Source of the DNA: CAVVXN01 sp963772585 | Lineage (GTDB): Bacteria > Planctomycetota > PLA2 > JAEUHO01 | Assembly: GCA_963772585.1 (NCBI GenBank) | Contig: CAVYXV010000010.1 | Coordinates: 496,001-560,000 of the forward strand | DNA length: 64,000 nucleotides | Direction: 5' to 3' | In this document: positions 60,352 to 64,000 of the stretch, in pieces | How positions within the stretch are numbered: position 1 is the first letter of the stretch | How the letters are laid out: each line of letters begins with the position of its first letter | The notes under the pieces: generated by a model | What the model was told of the DNA's origin: nothing | The model's input: the letters and a program-made list of their open reading frames with translations, nothing else | The model's database searches: none | Translations under genes and position numbers: made by a program

Positions 60352-61106
60352 CCCCCCTCACCCACGCTCGCAGCATGCGCCTCGCCGCCGCCGCCTCGCC
60401 GCCCGCCGACCTCGAGACCTGGAACCGCGCGCTCAACCGCGAGCACGCCATGAAGGACCTGCGGGCCCGCGGCGGTCCGTTGGTCCGGGCCGTCGAGGCC
60501 CGCCGCCGCGCCGTGATCGCCCGCCGCGTGCGGCGCCTCGCGCCCCGCGTCGCGATCGACGCCGGCACGGAGGATGGCTGGGTCGCCGAGGCGTGGGCCG
60601 GCGGGGTCGAACACCTCGTCCTGGTGGACATCGACCCCGACGTCCTCGCGACGAGCCGCCTGCTCGAGCGTCCCGGGGTCGAGGCCCTCGCCGCGGACGC
60701 CACGGACGCCGGCGCCCTCGCCCGCGGCCTCCGGGGGCGCCGTGCCGACGTGGTCGTCGCGAGCGCCCTGCTCGAGCACCTGCCCGAACCGCGACGCGCC
60801 CTCGCCGCGCTCGGCGCCTGCCTGGGCCCCGGCGGCCGGCTCGTCGTCTACGTGCCGGCGGACGGACCGATCCTCGCGCTGAAGCGGATCCTCCGCCCCC
60901 TCCGCCCCGTTCTCGGCGCCCTGGGGCTGTGGGGGCCGATCCGCGGCCTCCCCCTCGATCCCGCCCCGGGCCACCTCCACGTCTTCTCCCGCCGGTCGCT
61001 GCGAGCGCTGCTCCAGGGCGCGGGGCGCATCCACGCGATCGACTTCGATCCGCTGGCCCTCGGCTACGTCGCGGTGCTCTCCCCCCGCGAGAAGGCCGGG
61101 CCCTAG
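60348..61106 (+). CDS. Class I SAM-dependent methyltransferase (glycan cluster)
   Basis: A 252-residue methyltransferase. The SAM fold is visible as VAIDAGTEDGWVAEAWAGGV near residue 69, LVLVDIDPDVLATSRLLE, DVVVASALLEHLPEPRRALA near 135 and GPGGRLVVYVPADGPILALK. Motif I is DAGTEDG, slightly unlike the usual DxGCGxG. It is coupled by ATGA to the glycosyltransferase and directly abuts the asparagine synthase-like gene, so it probably methylates a sugar or lipid intermediate of the same pathway. Confidence 0.83.
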   Translation: MTPLTHARSMRLAAAASPPADLETWNRALNREHAMKDLRARGGPLVRAVEARRRAVIARRVRRLAPRVAIDAGTEDGWVAEAWAGGVEHLVLVDIDPDVLATSRLLERPGVEALAADATDAGALARGLRGRRADVVVASALLEHLPEPRRALAALGACLGPGGRLVVYVPADGPILALKRILRPLRPVLGALGLWGPIRGLPLDPAPGHLHVFSRRSLRALLQGAGRIHAIDFDPLALGYVAVLSPREKAGP

Positions 61107-62959
61107 GTGTGCGGCTTCTTCGGCGTGCACCGCCCGGCGGGCGGGGGCGACGCGCGCCGGATCGACCCCGCCTGGCTGGAGCGCCGGCTCGACGCCCTCG
61201 CCCACCGCGGGCCCGACGGACGCGGCACCTTCCGGGAGGGGCCCTCGGGCCTCGCCGCCGCCCGCCTCGCGATCCAGGGCGACCACCGCGCGGACCCCCC
61301 GCTTCGGAGCCGTGACGGGCGGATCGTCCTCGCGCTCAACGGCGAGATCCTCGACCGGACCCCCCTCGCCCGCCTCGTCGCGGCGGCGGGGCACGAGGTC
61401 CCCGCCCCGGCCGCCGGCGACGGCCCGCTGCTCGCCGAGGCCGTGGCGGCGCTCGCGAGCCGCCCGGGTGGGATCCAGGGCCCCCTGCTGGGCGCGCTCC
61501 TGGAGGGGGGGATGGGCGCGCTCGCGGCCATCGATCGCCGGACGGGCGACCTCTGGCTGGCCCGGGACCGCCTCGGGATCAAGCCGCTCTTCGCCCTGGA
61601 GGCCGAGGGCGCCTTCCTCTACGCCTCCGAGATCCGACCCCTGCTGGAAGCCGTCCCGGCCGCCCGCCGGGCCGACCCGGACGGGCTGGCGGAGCTGCTC
61701 CACCTGCAGCGCCCCGCCGCCCTCCTGCCGTTCCGCGGCGTCGGGCGCCTCGCCCCGGGCGCCGTCTGGCGCGTCTCCGCGGGGGGACGCGTGAGCCGGT
61801 GGACCGGCGGCCAGGGGATCCGCGACCTCGTGGACCGCGAGGCCCTCCGGATCGGGGAGGCGGTCCGCGGGCTGGAGGAGGCGCTCCTCGGCGCGGCCCG
61901 GCTGGCCGCGGGCGAGGGCCCTCCCCCGGCCCTCTTCCTCTCCGGAGGCCTCGACTCGGGGGCCGTCGCCGTCCTCCTGCCGTCCGCCCCGGCGCGGGCG
62001 TGGACCGGCCGCTTCGCGCCGGCCGGCGGGGCGCTCGACGAGTCCGAACGCGCGGGGCGGGTCGCCGCCCACGCCGGGATCCGCCACGAGGTGGTCGATC
62101 TCGAGGACGGGGATCTCCTCGCCGACCTCCCCGCCGTCGTGGCGGCCCTGGGCGTGCCCATGGCCGGTCCCGGCGCCCTGGCGCTGTGGCGCCTCGCCCG
62201 CCGGGCCGGGGAGGACGGTCGGGTCGTCCTGACGGGGACGGGGGGGGACGAGCTGCTCGCCGGCTACGCCCGGACGGCCCTCGTGCTCGGGCGGGGGGGA
62301 CCTGGACGGCGGGGTACGAGGGCCTCGCCCGGCGGATCGACGCCGCGGGCGACGACTTCGGGCGACGCCGGTGGCGCGCGATCGACCGCTCCGAGGACCT
62401 CGCGCCGCTCCTGACCCCGGACTTCCGCGCCGCCCTGCCGGGCTTCGAGCCGCGCCCGCCCGCCGGGGAGGGGCTCGATGCGCTCGTCGCCGACGAGGTG
62501 GAGGGCACGCTTCCCACCCTCCTCGACGTGGAGGACCGGGTGCTGATGGCCCACGGCCTGGAGGGGCGCCCCGTCTTCTGCCTGGGCGGCGTGCCCGCCG
62601 CCGCCGCCCGCATCCCCCCGGACGGGCTCCTGGGCCGCGACGGGGAGGGAAAGCGCGCGCTGCGCCTGGCGCTGAGGGGGCGGCTCCCCGACGACGTCCG
62701 CCTCGATCGGCGAAAGCGCGGCTTTCCCACGCCGTTCGCCCGCGCCGTCCGCGGTGCCGGGCGGGCGGCGGCGCAGGCGATCGTGGAGGATCGCCGCTTC
62801 CGCGAACGTGGCTGGTGGGACGTCGCAGCGTGCCGCGCGGCCCTGGACGCGGAGCGCCCGCTTCACGACCGGGGACTCTACGCCCTGCTCTCCTGGGAGC
62901 TCTGGGCTCGCGCCTTCCTCGACGGGGACGTACTGAACCGGGAGGATTCCCCCCGATGA
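61107..62959 (+). CDS. Asparagine synthase-like glutamine amidotransferase, frame broken at a G7 run
   Basis: Frame-corrected length is about 617 residues, normal for the family. The GTG start gives Cys2 as amidotransferase nucleophile (MCGFFGVHRPAG), then ALAHRGPDGRGTF and RDRLGIKPLFALE of the N-terminal domain. The synthase domain has LFLSGGLDSGAVAVLL near 279, TGTGGDELLAGYARTALV near 376, and VEDRVLMAHGLEGRPVF after the break. The first frame ends at 62414, the second continues to 62959; one extra G in the run at 62293-62299 joins them. In surface-glycan clusters such proteins often amidate sugar carboxyls; making free Asn is an alternative. Confidence 0.85.
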
Positions 62960-64000
62960 CGACACCGCCCGATCCCGCCCCGAGCGAGCGCTCCCGCCTC
63001 GAGACGCGCCGCATCGCCCTCGGCCTCTTCGCGCTCGCGCTCGTCGTCCACCTCGGGCTCGGGGCCGCCGGGGTCTGGAGCTTCTCCTCGCTCAACTACG
63101 ACGACCCCCAGGTTCTCGCACTCGCCGAGGCGAAGCCGGTGAAGGACCTCCTGACCGAGCCGACGTGGTACGCGTACAAGCCCGTCTACTTCCTTTCGCT
63201 CAAGGTGGACACGCTCTTCGGCCCGGCCGTCGCGGGCGTCGCCCACGTCCACAACCTGCTGCTCCACGCCCTGGCGGTCGTCCTGCTCTTCTTCGTCCTC
63301 TCGGGCCTGCTCGGGCGGCGCTGGGTCGCCGCGTGGGCCGCGGCGTTCTTCGCCGTCCACCCGGTCCACGTCGAGAGCATCGCGTGGATCGCCGGGCGCA
63401 AGGACGTGCTCTCCCTGGTGCTCGTCCTCGCGGGACACCTCCTCTACCGACGCGCCCGCACGCGCGGGCGGTATCCGTGGGCCACGCCCATTCTCCTCGC
63501 CCTCGCGGGCCTCGCGAAGGGAACGGTCTGGGTCTACCCCGGCGTCCTCCTCCTCGACGAGGTGGTGGAGGGCTGGCGGGCGCGGCGCGAAGGCGCGGCG
63601 TTCTCCGCGCGCCGGGCGTTCTTCCGACTGCTTCCGAACCTCGTCGTGGGGCTCCTCGGCGTGGGGCTCGACGCGGAGATGGCGATCCGGCACGGCCCCG
63701 GCGCGGTGGAACACGGCGTGGCTACGGTCTCGCTCGCCGCCGCCGCCGCGGGTGTGTACGCGCGCTACGTCGGGAACCTCCTCCTCCCGACGCGGCTCGC
63801 TCTCGACTACGGCGTGTCCCCGGCGGGCCGGTGGCTTTCCGTCCCCTCGCTTCTCGGCCTGCTGCTCTTCGCGGGGGCCGTGGCGCTCCTCGTGGTCTCC
63901 CTCCGGCGCCGCTGGACCCCCGGCCTCGTCGGCGCGGGCGTGTGGCTGCTCGGCCTCCTGCCCGTGAACGACCTCTGGCCGCGGACGGCCATCCTGATGG
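62956..64000 (+). CDS. TMTC-like polytopic transferase, 5' part (continues past window)
   Basis: At least 348 residues of a polytopic membrane protein that runs off the window. The motif FFAVHPVHVESIAWIAGRKDVLS near residue 132 is the signature of TMTC/DUF1736-type dolichol- or polyprenol-phosphate-mannose transferases and related bacterial proteins. NYDDPQVLALAEAKPVKDLL near 48 is the first large loop with an acidic DD pair. Six or more helices are visible. The ATG overlaps the previous stop. Many relatives carry C-terminal TPRs, which would lie beyond the window. Confidence 0.8.
   Translation, partial: MTTPPDPAPSERSRLETRRIALGLFALALVVHLGLGAAGVWSFSSLNYDDPQVLALAEAKPVKDLLTEPTWYAYKPVYFLSLKVDTLFGPAVAGVAHVHNLLLHALAVVLLFFVLSGLLGRRWVAAWAAAFFAVHPVHVESIAWIAGRKDVLSLVLVLAGHLLYRRARTRGRYPWATPILLALAGLAKGTVWVYPGVLLLDEVVEGWRARREGAAFSARRAFFRLLPNLVVGLLGVGLDAEMAIRHGPGAVEHGVATVSLAAAAAGVYARYVGNLLLPTRLALDYGVSPAGRWLSVPSLLGLLLFAGAVALLVVSLRRRWTPGLVGAGVWLLGLLPVNDLWPRTAILM

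Noticed and set aside
1..64000. CRISPR array, transposon, integrase, rRNA or tRNA genes
   Set aside because: No regularly spaced repeats, transposase or recombinase motifs, and no T-arm or anticodon-loop patterns were recognised anywhere in the window.

Overview
The window is GC-rich DNA (about 70 percent by eye) that is almost completely coding, from a Gram-negative-type bacterium with an outer membrane: it holds an LptD/OstA-like protein, an LpxL-like acyltransferase, two secretins, ExbB/ExbD proteins and MurJ. The gene families (DUF1573 protein, squalene-cyclase-like repeat protein, cytochrome c554-like lipoprotein with a degenerate nucleotidase-like domain, TMTC-like transferase, EF-P with a PGNWRAF loop) best fit an uncultured member of the Planctomycetota. 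That placement is an inference from gene content. I saw no rRNA, tRNA, CRISPR, phage integrase or insertion sequence.

Left part (0-19 kb). A carbamoyltransferase (minus strand, cut by the window edge) is divergent from an RsbW-like kinase and a GAF-SpoIIE phosphatase, a partner-switching pair. A c-type cytochrome lipoprotein, a DUF1573 protein and a proline-rich thioredoxin-fold protein follow. On the minus strand lies an ECF sigma factor, a zinc-finger anti-sigma factor and a protease-like protein without a catalytic triad. A second sigma factor and a possible membrane anti-sigma partner lead into a giant GspK-like pseudopilin of about 1820 residues with a LamG-like region and repeated RGxxGT motifs.

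Middle part (18.6-41 kb). Housekeeping and envelope genes: EF-P, two acyltransferases, a tandem pair of M14 carboxypeptidase-like proteins (one probably dead), a CNNM/CBS transporter-like protein, a CHASE2 adenylate cyclase, an SH3-like protein, an M48 lipoprotein, MurJ, an LptD-like protein with a broken frame, CoaD, a complete oligopeptide ABC transporter (oppABCDF), and convergent RidA.

Right part (41-58 kb, all minus strand). Secretin 2, a 1242-residue TPR/coiled-coil protein, a TPR protein, ExbB/TolQ, ExbD, ExbD, an alkaline-phosphatase-fold hydrolase with a TPR-like tail, and secretin 1, closed by tandem hairpins. No pilus or type II ATPase lies nearby. This looks like an envelope machine that pairs secretin pores with a proton-driven ExbBD motor, and it is the best candidate here for an undescribed system. 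The end of the window (58-64 kb) holds a family-4 uracil-DNA glycosylase, a methyltransferase and a surface-glycan cluster (GT2, methyltransferase, asparagine synthase-like amidotransferase, TMTC-like transferase).

Three long genes (LptD-like, secretin 1, asparagine synthase) break frame at G/C homopolymers, and oppC and oppF have starts out of frame with their likely initiation codons. Residual assembly indels are the simplest explanation, but real or programmed frameshifts are not excluded.
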